Shown: piece by piece, positions 27,965 to 36,196 of the stretch
How the letters are laid out: each line of letters begins with the position of its first letter
How positions within the stretch are numbered: the stretch's first letter is position 1
Assembly: GCF_028288185.1 (NCBI RefSeq)
Contig: NZ_JAQBOF010000029.1
Location: 62,001-126,000 of the forward strand
Length of the DNA stretch: 64,000 nucleotides
Origin: Mucilaginibacter sp.
GTDB taxonomy: Bacteria > Bacteroidota > Bacteroidia > Sphingobacteriales > Sphingobacteriaceae
Reading direction: 5' to 3'
The notes under the pieces: model-generated
Databases searched by the model: none
The model's input: the letters and a program-made list of their open reading frames with translations, nothing else
What the model was told of the DNA's origin: nothing
Position numbers and translations under genes: made by a program

Positions 27965-28801
27965 TTAACTGTTGTAGGCAATCGTATTTATTAAAGTTCC
28001 TATCCCATCAATAGAAATTTCAACGACATCAAACGGCTGCAAAGTAAAATCATTTGGTGGCACCAGGCAAGTGCCGGTCATTAAATAAACACCATCTGGG
28101 AAAGTAAGCTCCCTGAATAAAAATCCAGCCAGCTCTTCTAACGACCTTTTCATCCTTGACAACGGCGTTTTATCCGCATAAGCCGATACACCATTACGCT
28201 TAATTACAATACTTATAATAGTTTCTTTACTTATAGGCGCCGGAATAATATATAAACAAGGGCCTATAGCCGCACTTTTATCATAAGTTTTAGCCTGCGG
28301 CAGATATAAAGCGTTTTCGCCTTCTATACTTCTTGAGCTCATATCGTTGCCAATAGTATAGCCTTGTATCTTACCTTTTGAGTTGATAAAAAGTGTCAAT
28401 TCTGGTTCAGGAACATTCCAGGTAGAATCTTTGCGGATACTTACATCCTGCAAATGGCCAACAACCCTTTGCGGTGTTGATTTAAAAAACAACTCGGGCC
28501 TGTCGGCATCATAAACTCTCTTGTAAAGATCAGACCCGCCAGAGGTTTGCGACTCCTCTACCCTGGCATCCCTGCTTTGTAAATAGGTGACACCTGCGGC
28601 CCAAACTTCCTGGTTGGCTATTGGCGGTAATAAATTTTCCTGCCATTTATTATGAGTGACTTTTTCGGCAGTTGAGGTAATCCCTGTTAAATAGTTAAAA
28701 AGATCATCCCGGTTTACTACTTCATCCCACTGCTGGACTAGTTTATAAACTGCTGTATTATCCTGCAAAAAAATACCTTGTTCTGTTTTAAATAGTTTCA
28801 T
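27965..28801 (-). CDS. FAH-family enzyme, candidate 2-keto-3-deoxy-sugar-acid dehydratase
   Basis: This 278-residue cytoplasmic protein has the fumarylacetoacetase C-terminal fold. Metal ligands are visible as the E-x-E of VPEPELTLFI, and TIGNDMSSRSIEGEN with the later KTYDKSAAIGPC carries the usual Asp and Lys. FAH-family members include the 2-keto-3-deoxy-D-arabinonate and L-arabinonate dehydratases, which make 2-oxoglutarate semialdehyde. The next two upstream genes (UxaA-type dehydratase, semialdehyde dehydrogenase) are the steps before and after this reaction. That context, not any residue, supports the dehydratase call. Another FAH reaction, such as hydrolysis, remains possible. Confidence 0.8.
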   Translation of the reverse strand: MKLFKTEQGIFLQDNTAVYKLVQQWDEVVNRDDLFNYLTGITSTAEKVTHNKWQENLLPPIANQEVWAAGVTYLQSRDARVEESQTSGGSDLYKRVYDADRPELFFKSTPQRVVGHLQDVSIRKDSTWNVPEPELTLFINSKGKIQGYTIGNDMSSRSIEGENALYLPQAKTYDKSAAIGPCLYIIPAPISKETIISIVIKRNGVSAYADKTPLSRMKRSLEELAGFLFRELTFPDGVYLMTGTCLVPPNDFTLQPFDVVEISIDGIGTLINTIAYNS

Positions 28802-28816
28802 TTATGTATTGTATTT

Positions 28817-30475
28817 TTAAAGAGATATACCTCTTTTCCATGGTATAAAATCGTCATGACCAGAGGCTACAGCCTTGGCTTTTTCTTCTCCGCTGGCTAT
28901 CCGTATAATTTGTTCTAGGATACGCTCGCCTGCTTCATTAATACTTTCTTCGCCGCTTATAACCGTACCTGCATCTATATCAATAATGTCATGCATTTTG
29001 TTATAAAGTTTGGTATTGGTTGATACTTTAATAACCGGTGCTATAGGATTGCCGGTTGGTGTACCCAAACCTGTTGTAAAAACAACGATGGTCGCACCTG
29101 ACCCAACCTCGGCAGTGGTCGACTCAACATCACTGCCTGGTGTGCATAACAATGTAAGTCCAGGTTTTCTTACTTTTTCGGGATAATCCAGCACATCAGC
29201 AACCGGTGAAGTTCCACCTTTTTTTGCGGCGCCTGCGGATTTGATGGCATCGGTTATCAATCCATCTCGTACATTACCAGCTGATGGATTAGAATCAAAC
29301 CCCGAACCCAAAGCCTTGGCTTTATCGTTATAACTGCGCATTAAATGCATGAACCTGTCGGCAGTTGCTTCATCTATGCAACGATCGCTTAGTTCCTGTT
29401 CAACACCGCATAATTCAGGGAATTCTGCAAGGATAACTGACCCACCTAATTCAACCAAAATATCTGATGCGTGGCCCAATGATGGATTTGCAGATATTCC
29501 CGAAAATCCATCAGACCCACCACACTCTAACCCTACGCATAGTTTGCTTAATGGTGCTGTCTGCCGATATTGCTCATTGGCTTTTATTAAGCCTGCAAAG
29601 GTTTGTTTTACGGCTAATTTTAGCAGATCAGATTCATTACCTATTTGCTGTTGCTCCAATGTGTATAACGGCTTTGAGAAATTAGGATCGCGTTTAAACA
29701 CCTCTGCTTTTAGCATATCTATCTGCGCGTTTTGGCAACCCAGGCTTAATACTGTTGCACCGGCTACATTAGCATGGGTGATATATCCGGCTAATAGCCC
29801 GCAAAGATCTCGTGTATCCTCTTTTATTCCGGCGCATCCTAAAGAGTGTGTCAGGAATTTTATACCGTCTACGTTTGGAAACAACCTTTCATCTTCTGTC
29901 GCCACATCAGTTTCCTCAGCAAGATTAGTGTTTAATATATCCTCGGCGTTTTTACCGGATCGATATAGTTTTATCAGTTGTTGTACATGGTCCCGCTCTG
30001 GAGATCTATCAGTTTGATAGCCTAATTCTTTTGCGAAAGCATCTTGTATTACCTTAACATTTCTATTCTCACAAAATACCAGCGGAATAACCAGCCAATA
30101 GTTTGCCACGCCCACTGATCCATCGGCCCTATGATAGCCCATAAAGGTTCTGTTTTTCCAGGCGGTAGTATCAGGTATCAGCCAGTTAGTTTTGCGTTCG
30201 CCTAGTTCATAATCGCCTGACGCGTGTTTTATATTTTTTGTAGTTACCACATCACCGGTTTGTATGGGTAGTACAGCTTTACCTACCAATACGCCATACA
30301 TTATTACATCATCACCCGGCTTAAAATCTTTTAAAGCGAATTTATGTTTGGCCGCGACATTATTCAATAATGTTATTTTATCATTTCCTGACGATATTAT
30401 CTGTCCTTCCGATAAGTCAACCAACGCGACTTCGATATTATCTTTTGGGTGTATTTTAAGTGTTTTAGCTCGCAT
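28817..30475 (-). CDS. UxaA/GarD family sugar-acid dehydratase
   Basis: This 552-residue cytoplasmic protein has an N-terminal SAF-type domain (about 1-95) and the large altronate/galactarate dehydratase domain (about 105-545). Conserved cysteine and glycine motifs include HSLGCAGIKEDTRDLCG, LSLGCQNAQ and GLECGGSDGFSGISANPSLG. Characterised relatives are iron-dependent dehydratases of altronate or galactarate. Here it is in one polypeptide, as in UxaA. It lies 15 bp upstream of the FAH-like gene and 11 bp downstream of the aldehyde dehydrogenase gene. The substrate may be a pentonate, altronate or galactarate; the sequence alone does not decide. Confidence 0.9.
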   Translation of the reverse strand: MRAKTLKIHPKDNIEVALVDLSEGQIISSGNDKITLLNNVAAKHKFALKDFKPGDDVIMYGVLVGKAVLPIQTGDVVTTKNIKHASGDYELGERKTNWLIPDTTAWKNRTFMGYHRADGSVGVANYWLVIPLVFCENRNVKVIQDAFAKELGYQTDRSPERDHVQQLIKLYRSGKNAEDILNTNLAEETDVATEDERLFPNVDGIKFLTHSLGCAGIKEDTRDLCGLLAGYITHANVAGATVLSLGCQNAQIDMLKAEVFKRDPNFSKPLYTLEQQQIGNESDLLKLAVKQTFAGLIKANEQYRQTAPLSKLCVGLECGGSDGFSGISANPSLGHASDILVELGGSVILAEFPELCGVEQELSDRCIDEATADRFMHLMRSYNDKAKALGSGFDSNPSAGNVRDGLITDAIKSAGAAKKGGTSPVADVLDYPEKVRKPGLTLLCTPGSDVESTTAEVGSGATIVVFTTGLGTPTGNPIAPVIKVSTNTKLYNKMHDIIDIDAGTVISGEESINEAGERILEQIIRIASGEEKAKAVASGHDDFIPWKRGISL

Positions 30476-30486
30476 AGGTATAATAA

Positions 30487-32067
30487 TTAAGCGATCCCGT
30501 TTTTAGTCATTTCTCCATCTACTTTACGCCATATCCCCAGCGGATTATCGTTTTGCAGTTCAGCGGGTAATAATTGCTGCGGATAATTTTGAAAACATAC
30601 TGGCCTTGTAAATCGATATATAGCTTGTGAGCCAACCGATGTTGTGCGGCTATCCGTTGTCGCCGGGAATGGGCCGCCATGTATCATGGCATGGGTAACC
30701 TCTACCCCTGTCGGCGCATTATTTATCATTATACGTCCGGCTTTTTCTTCGAGGATATTAAACAGATCTTCAAATTCTGTCACATCGTTTTGATTAGCCC
30801 AAACACTAGCCGTTAATTGGCCGGGGATAGTTTCTGCAATTTCGGTTAGTTGTTTAGTATCATCAGCAATCACAAGTATAGCTACCGGGCCAAAATGTTC
30901 TTCAAATAATGTTTTGTCTTTTATAAAATCTTCGCCTGATACAACAAAAGCATGTGGTATAGCAGTATTTTCCTCTCCCGCTCCTGAACAAAGTAGTTTT
31001 AGCGATTGTAAAGATTTTAATTGCTTAATACCTTTATCATAAGAACCAGCTATCACATCGGTAAGCATTTTACCACCAGCTGCTTCTGCTAGCGCTGTTT
31101 CGTATTGCGCTAAAAACTCTTCACTTGCCGGGCTTCTCATCATTAATATGATACCCGGATTAGTACAAAATTGCCCCACACCCATGGTATTTGATGCGAC
31201 CAAGGTTTTTGCAATAGTTACGGCTTCATCTTCTAGCTTATCTGGCAATAAAAATACAGGGTTAACACTACCCATTTCGGCATAAACCGGAATTGGTTCA
31301 TCGCGCTTAACAGCTAAGTCAAACAATGCTTTGCCGCCTGCTAATGAGCCGGTAAACCCAACTGCTTTAACTAATGGATGAGTTACCAGCGCTTTGCCTG
31401 ATTCGGTTGTTTTGCCTTGTATCAATGAAAAAACGCCATCGGGCATGCCTGTTTTTTTTGCAGCTTCTGCAATACAGTTTCCCACCAACTCTGAAGTTAC
31501 CGGGTGGCCAAAATGCGCTTTATAAATTACCGGGCATCCGGCCGCTAATGCCGAAATAGTATCACCACCGGCAACTGAAAAAGCAAACGGAAAGTTACTT
31601 GCGCCAAATATCGCGGTAACACCTAATGGTTTTAACATTTGGCAAATATGTGGCTTGGGTAATGGTTGCCTTTGCGGATTTGCCGTATCAATTATGGCAT
31701 TAACCCACGAACCCTCTTTTAGCAGGTTTACGAATAAATTAATTTGATTAATTGTACGGTCTATCTCACCATTTAATCGTGGTTGTGGCAGATGAGTCTC
31801 TTGCTGAGCCATTGCAACCAATACCTCACGGATGCTGTTAATTTCCGAAGTTATTGCTTCTAAAAACTTTACCCGTACAGTAGTGGGTATTAATTTATAA
31901 ACTTTAAATGCTTCAGTAGCTTTTCTCGCAGCTTCGTCAACATTTGCGGCAGTTCCTTCTTCAAAAAAATAAGGTGCCGAATTATTGTCAGCAATCGCTA
32001 CGCTTTTAAATGAGCCTGCACCGCTTTGATTTGCATATCCTATTATTTGTTTTCCTGTAATTTTCAT
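30487..32067 (-). CDS. Aldehyde dehydrogenase, candidate 2-oxoglutarate semialdehyde dehydrogenase
   Basis: This 526-residue cytoplasmic enzyme has an NAD(P)-binding domain with FGASNFPFAFSVAGGDT. The catalytic pair is Glu in YAEMGSVNPVF and Cys in GVGQFCTNPG. The length and the Q-F-C-T-N-P-G motif are those of NADP-type KGSA dehydrogenases that act in arabinose, xylose, galactarate or hydroxyproline catabolism. Oxidation of 2-oxoglutarate semialdehyde would feed carbon into the TCA cycle. It is 19 bp downstream of the GH116 gene. Confidence 0.88.
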   Translation of the reverse strand: MKITGKQIIGYANQSGAGSFKSVAIADNNSAPYFFEEGTAANVDEAARKATEAFKVYKLIPTTVRVKFLEAITSEINSIREVLVAMAQQETHLPQPRLNGEIDRTINQINLFVNLLKEGSWVNAIIDTANPQRQPLPKPHICQMLKPLGVTAIFGASNFPFAFSVAGGDTISALAAGCPVIYKAHFGHPVTSELVGNCIAEAAKKTGMPDGVFSLIQGKTTESGKALVTHPLVKAVGFTGSLAGGKALFDLAVKRDEPIPVYAEMGSVNPVFLLPDKLEDEAVTIAKTLVASNTMGVGQFCTNPGIILMMRSPASEEFLAQYETALAEAAGGKMLTDVIAGSYDKGIKQLKSLQSLKLLCSGAGEENTAIPHAFVVSGEDFIKDKTLFEEHFGPVAILVIADDTKQLTEIAETIPGQLTASVWANQNDVTEFEDLFNILEEKAGRIMINNAPTGVEVTHAMIHGGPFPATTDSRTTSVGSQAIYRFTRPVCFQNYPQQLLPAELQNDNPLGIWRKVDGEMTKNGIA

Positions 32068-32086
32068 AAGTAGTTTTTACGGGTTA

Positions 32087-34663
32087 TTATCCCAATTTCT
32101 TCACTGTCCCCGAAACAATAACCTTATCAACCGGTATTTTACCATAAGCTATACTTAAAGATGGCACACCAGCTTTAAGCGAAACTGTCCCAAATCCGTT
32201 TGCAGTGGATAGGAAGCTGGTAAAATCGCCCACTTTTGAGTCGACATGTAATTCTTTATTTACTGCATCATAACGTACGCCGGTAAGCCCCTCTAACATT
32301 CCGTAGCTTGACATGGCACGTGCATACCAGTGCCCACATTCGTATTCATTAAATGGATTGCGTACTACGCCATCATATCTATCGCGACAAGCACGTACAA
32401 TTTCCAATCCTTTTTCAACCTCGCCCATTAGCATTAGGTGCGATGCAACCTGGTATTCAATACCGGTCCAAACCTCGTTACTATACACAAATGGTAAAGA
32501 AAGTTTGCCACCGTTTGGCCATGAACAAAGTAATAAGCCAGCTTCATTGCCAATAGCATAAGTTGGACGCTGCGGATTAGCATGCTCACGCAGGTTGGTT
32601 TTAAAGTTGTGCCGATGTACGGCGATTAAATGTTTGCGTGTTTTGGCAGCATCCAACGGATCGCCTAAACCACACATTCGCGAAAGCCATCCACCCATAA
32701 CACCGTCTGATAAGACACCAATACCATATTGATATTTGGGTCCTTCCTTTTCAAGCAAAGCTGATGCTTCGGGTGTGTATTGTGTAGCAAATGATTGCAC
32801 CTTAGTTGGATTAGGTGCTTGCAACCCTTTCCATTCTATCTTTTGTAAAAAATACTCGCCATTATACAATTCACTTTCCATGTAAGCTTTTCCTTTGGCG
32901 TATAAAGTCTCATATTTCTGCACGTCTTTTTCCAAAAACTTGCCCATAGTAATTAATGAGTTTAAGGCGCCCAGGTAAAAACTGGTAGCAAAACCGGTTG
33001 GTCCCCAAAATTCAATATCATAGGTGTTGTGATGCGGTTCTTCCACTACCCCGCGCCCTTTTGGGTCCCAGGTTTTGCTGCAATAATCCAAACTGGCTTG
33101 CACTTTGGGATAAATTTGCTTTAACCACTCATTATCGCCGCTAATGCGCCATTCGCGATGCACTTTCATGATACCGCCCAACTGCCCGTCAGACGCCGCA
33201 TGGAAGTTGTGTACTACACGCGTTATAGGCAAATTAGACCTGAACATCTGGTGTCCTTCGGCGTTCTGACTCTCGGTAAACTCGGTATCCCGCAAACTGC
33301 GTTCAAGCGATGGAAATAAATGCGAAACGGCTTGTGCATAGTTCCAAACATGTGTGCAGGAGCCATGACAACTGCCTCCGTTATCGCCACTGCCCTCCCA
33401 ACACCAAAACCTGCCATCATGTTGTCTTAGCACCGTTGGCGATTTTAGTATGCTCAGGTTAGCCGCTACAGCTTCAATAACTTCTGCGGGCAGCGTGCTT
33501 TTATAAAATGTATCCGAAAAGAGTTTGGTTTTTTTCCGAAGATCAGCATAATTGGTATTCCAATACGCCACTACCTCTTCTATATTGTTAATTTTACTAC
33601 TATACCAGGGCTTATGATATTTTAATAAAGGGTCATTATTTACTCTTTCCCTGTCGGCAGGCTCTACATCACCCATCCTTAGTTTGGTATTGGGTGTATA
33701 CCAGGCCATCATCAGGCGGATAGTTTTTTCTTCGCCCGGTTTTAAAGTGAATGGTACAAATAAGGAAGCACCCGGCGCGTCTTTTTCTACCGGCGAATTA
33801 TTTTTTGTTTCGGCGTTTTCAATTACCTTCCAGGCCATAGTCAGGCCGTCAAACCAGCCTCCTCTAAACCAGCAATAATCTACTACCGTTGAACTATCAT
33901 CTGTAAAGATGGCGAAGTCGCCTTGTTTTTGAGGATCTTCTATAGAACCATCCGATGAAAGTATAAAACCATTTTTTATCGCTTTTATTGAGTTTTTTAC
34001 ACCCTGCTGGTTCATAAAATTGCGGCTACTGTAAGAAAAAACACATTCCTCTGTTTTGGCACTTGTGTTTTTAAACCGATATTCTAAACCACCAATTGGC
34101 ATACTCGCGTTATCCGCATCAGTAGGGATAAACGGGCTCCAGCCTTTTAGCTGCACTTGTAATGGCACATCTTTATCTTCCAGTGTTATGTCTGCAAAAG
34201 GAAAACGCGCGTTAAACTCGGCTTTTTCAAAACGAGGTAAACCCCATGTTGCTCCACCCTCGCCACCCAGACCTGCATTATGTTGTCCAAATTTTTTCCA
34301 TTCGGGAACTTTACTTTCTAAAACCTTAGCGCTGTTTTTAATGCCTTTTATGCTAATAGCCGCAAACATGGCAGGCTCATGAAACACCTCCGGATAGTTG
34401 CGCACCGACATGTGGGAAATTGCACCGGTACCTTCCAAACAAAACATACCTGCACCAATACCTCCGATAGGGAAAGCAACCCTGTTTAAATATTGCCCTT
34501 TGTAGGTACTGTTATATTGGCGTTTAGCTGTATCTGCTGCAACAACATCTTCTTTAGCCTCCTTACTGTCGGAAGTTTTAAAACTCCCGACAGGTAAAAA
34601 TGCCGCCATGCCGCCAACGCCTATATTTTTCAGGAATATACGCCGATCTGATTTATTTTTCAT
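32087..34663 (-). CDS. Tat-exported GH116 family glycosidase
   Basis: This 858-residue protein begins with a twin-arginine signal (DRRIFLKN near residues 6-13). It has the GH116 plan: an N-terminal beta-sandwich (YLNRVAFPIGGIGAGMFCLEG is the family opening) and an (alpha/alpha)6 catalytic domain. Candidate catalytic parts are the RFWCWEGSGDNGG region and the HNTYDIEFWGPTG motif, whose Asp corresponds by position to the acid in the family. Characterised members are beta-glucosidases, beta-xylosidases, N-acetylglucosaminidases and the GBA2 glucosylceramidase. It lies 46 bp after the GH172 gene and 19 bp before the aldehyde dehydrogenase, so the sugar it frees probably feeds the downstream enzymes. 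Confidence 0.88.
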   Translation of the reverse strand: MKNKSDRRIFLKNIGVGGMAAFLPVGSFKTSDSKEAKEDVVAADTAKRQYNSTYKGQYLNRVAFPIGGIGAGMFCLEGTGAISHMSVRNYPEVFHEPAMFAAISIKGIKNSAKVLESKVPEWKKFGQHNAGLGGEGGATWGLPRFEKAEFNARFPFADITLEDKDVPLQVQLKGWSPFIPTDADNASMPIGGLEYRFKNTSAKTEECVFSYSSRNFMNQQGVKNSIKAIKNGFILSSDGSIEDPQKQGDFAIFTDDSSTVVDYCWFRGGWFDGLTMAWKVIENAETKNNSPVEKDAPGASLFVPFTLKPGEEKTIRLMMAWYTPNTKLRMGDVEPADRERVNNDPLLKYHKPWYSSKINNIEEVVAYWNTNYADLRKKTKLFSDTFYKSTLPAEVIEAVAANLSILKSPTVLRQHDGRFWCWEGSGDNGGSCHGSCTHVWNYAQAVSHLFPSLERSLRDTEFTESQNAEGHQMFRSNLPITRVVHNFHAASDGQLGGIMKVHREWRISGDNEWLKQIYPKVQASLDYCSKTWDPKGRGVVEEPHHNTYDIEFWGPTGFATSFYLGALNSLITMGKFLEKDVQKYETLYAKGKAYMESELYNGEYFLQKIEWKGLQAPNPTKVQSFATQYTPEASALLEKEGPKYQYGIGVLSDGVMGGWLSRMCGLGDPLDAAKTRKHLIAVHRHNFKTNLREHANPQRPTYAIGNEAGLLLCSWPNGGKLSLPFVYSNEVWTGIEYQVASHLMLMGEVEKGLEIVRACRDRYDGVVRNPFNEYECGHWYARAMSSYGMLEGLTGVRYDAVNKELHVDSKVGDFTSFLSTANGFGTVSLKAGVPSLSIAYGKIPVDKVIVSGTVKKLG

Positions 34664-34709
34664 GAGATATATCAGTTAATAGTAAATGATAAACTTTCAG
34701 AATAAATTG

Positions 34710-35900
34710 TTAATTGATCTCCAATTCGTCTTTTGATGGTAATTTAGGATACTCGCCATGCGGCCCTGATTGGTACCAAAATGCAACGGATATAATATCC
34801 GAATGTTGTGCCAGATATCTTCCACCTGATTTCCAACCCAGATCCTGAATGGTTACTTTAAGATCATTTTCAAAACGAATAGGATCCTGTATATGCCATC
34901 TGTAAAGGCCAAAACGCTGGCGTATCTGGTAATGCCCATCGCCTTTTATTACCTGCGGCATACCCGTATATGGGGTTGAAAATTCGGTATAATTGACCTC
35001 ATCAACACTGGCTGCATTTCTTTTATGCGTATCAAAATCGTACGATCCGCAGAAATAATCTTCTGTACCGGTACCAACTATGGTGGCAAAGTCTTTGTCG
35101 CCATCCATGAAGAATTTTATCTCACCTTCGCCCCACCAGCCATTATTATTTACATCAACACCCATATAGGTACCAACATATTGGCCTTTTCCTTTAACAC
35201 CATCAAGCAAGGTGTAAAGGCCACTATCGCCATGTTTTGATTTTCTGAATTGTGCATGGAAATAACCCTCATCTGCTCCTACTTTAGTTAAAGTATAATC
35301 TACCTGGTAATATAAGCTCATTGCCCTATCATCCATATTTTGCATGGTGATACGGCATTTTTTACGGAAAGGCATTTTCCAATAGCTGTTAAACGCGCTA
35401 CCCGGATTTACCGTTATCGGAAGCGAGTTTAACGGCGAATAGCTATTCCATCCCATCCCGAAAAACGAGCCAACAGGCACCTCGATAGATGGATCTTTTT
35501 CATCATCCCAATAAACGCGCATAATTGAAAGGCGCCAGTTACCGGTAGGTGTCATCCAAATGTGTTGTATAGCACCGGGGCCTTCCATTTCGGCAATGGT
35601 TATTGTTTCGCCTGCATTAATAATTATATAAGGGTTAACTTTCCAACCCTGCCCCAGTTCGCGGGCAGCATTTGTAGCGTTGGCAACATTTCTTTTGCCT
35701 TTATCTTTTACCGGGTCGGCCATGCCGCCTTTTCCTTTTTCGCCTGTGAAGTTCTCAGGACTTATAGATCTTGTTTTGGCATCAGATAGTTTTGATAAAG
35801 TGCCCAGGTTCATATCAAGGCCGTTAAATTTTTCGCTTTGCTGCCCGTAGCAGTTAAAAACCAGCAACAATGAGACTAGGATAAAAAGTAATTTTTTCAT
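34710..35900 (-). CDS. GH172 (DUF2961) family glycosidase
   Basis: This 396-residue secreted protein has a signal peptide ending CYGQQ (about residue 21). It carries the DUF2961 core with the openings GMDN-like GLDMNLG, MEGPGAIQHIWMTPTG and the double beta-sandwich motifs GWWGEGEIKFFMDGD and GTGTEDYFCGSYDF. The two Glu residues of those motifs are the likely catalytic ones in the family. Known GH172 enzymes act on alpha-D-fructofuranosides (difructose dianhydride) or alpha-D-arabinofuranosides. It is the first gene of the operon and the likely start of the transcript. Confidence 0.88.
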   Translation of the reverse strand: MKKLLFILVSLLLVFNCYGQQSEKFNGLDMNLGTLSKLSDAKTRSISPENFTGEKGKGGMADPVKDKGKRNVANATNAARELGQGWKVNPYIIINAGETITIAEMEGPGAIQHIWMTPTGNWRLSIMRVYWDDEKDPSIEVPVGSFFGMGWNSYSPLNSLPITVNPGSAFNSYWKMPFRKKCRITMQNMDDRAMSLYYQVDYTLTKVGADEGYFHAQFRKSKHGDSGLYTLLDGVKGKGQYVGTYMGVDVNNNGWWGEGEIKFFMDGDKDFATIVGTGTEDYFCGSYDFDTHKRNAASVDEVNYTEFSTPYTGMPQVIKGDGHYQIRQRFGLYRWHIQDPIRFENDLKVTIQDLGWKSGGRYLAQHSDIISVAFWYQSGPHGEYPKLPSKDELEIN

Positions 35901-36196
35901 CAGTTTATTAAGGTTAATAATATTGGTTTATAATATTACTACAAAGAAAGAACAATGACTAATTAAAAACTTTAAATAAATAGCTAATTATGGTATTATA
36001 TTGCCATTATGTTTAACAAGATATAAAAAAGTATGGTAAATTGTATTAGCTGCTTATATAATTAAGGCAACATAACCCCGCCAGATGTAAAATATTTCGA
36101 ACAAAGTTGTATATACAAGATGCAATAAATATATTAGCCGATATTCTTTACCAAGCGGGTCTAACCAACCAATATCCTACTAAAACTAATATTATA
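35901..36196. other. Divergent spacer between GH172 operon and GH92 gene
   Basis: The 296-bp AT-rich spacer separates two divergent carbohydrate genes. I see no gene and no convincing promoter pair with both consensus boxes. TGGTATTATATTGCCA (about 35991-36006) is a short imperfect inverted repeat that might be a regulator site. Confidence 0.35.

Noticed and set aside
29349..30017. A 222-codon open frame on the plus strand
   Set aside because: It lies antisense inside the UxaA-type dehydratase gene, whose protein is clearly conserved; composition is that of a shadow frame.
36107..36196. Upstream start for the second GH92 gene
   Set aside because: It would place 30 residues before a normal signal peptide, which begins at the ATG at 36197.
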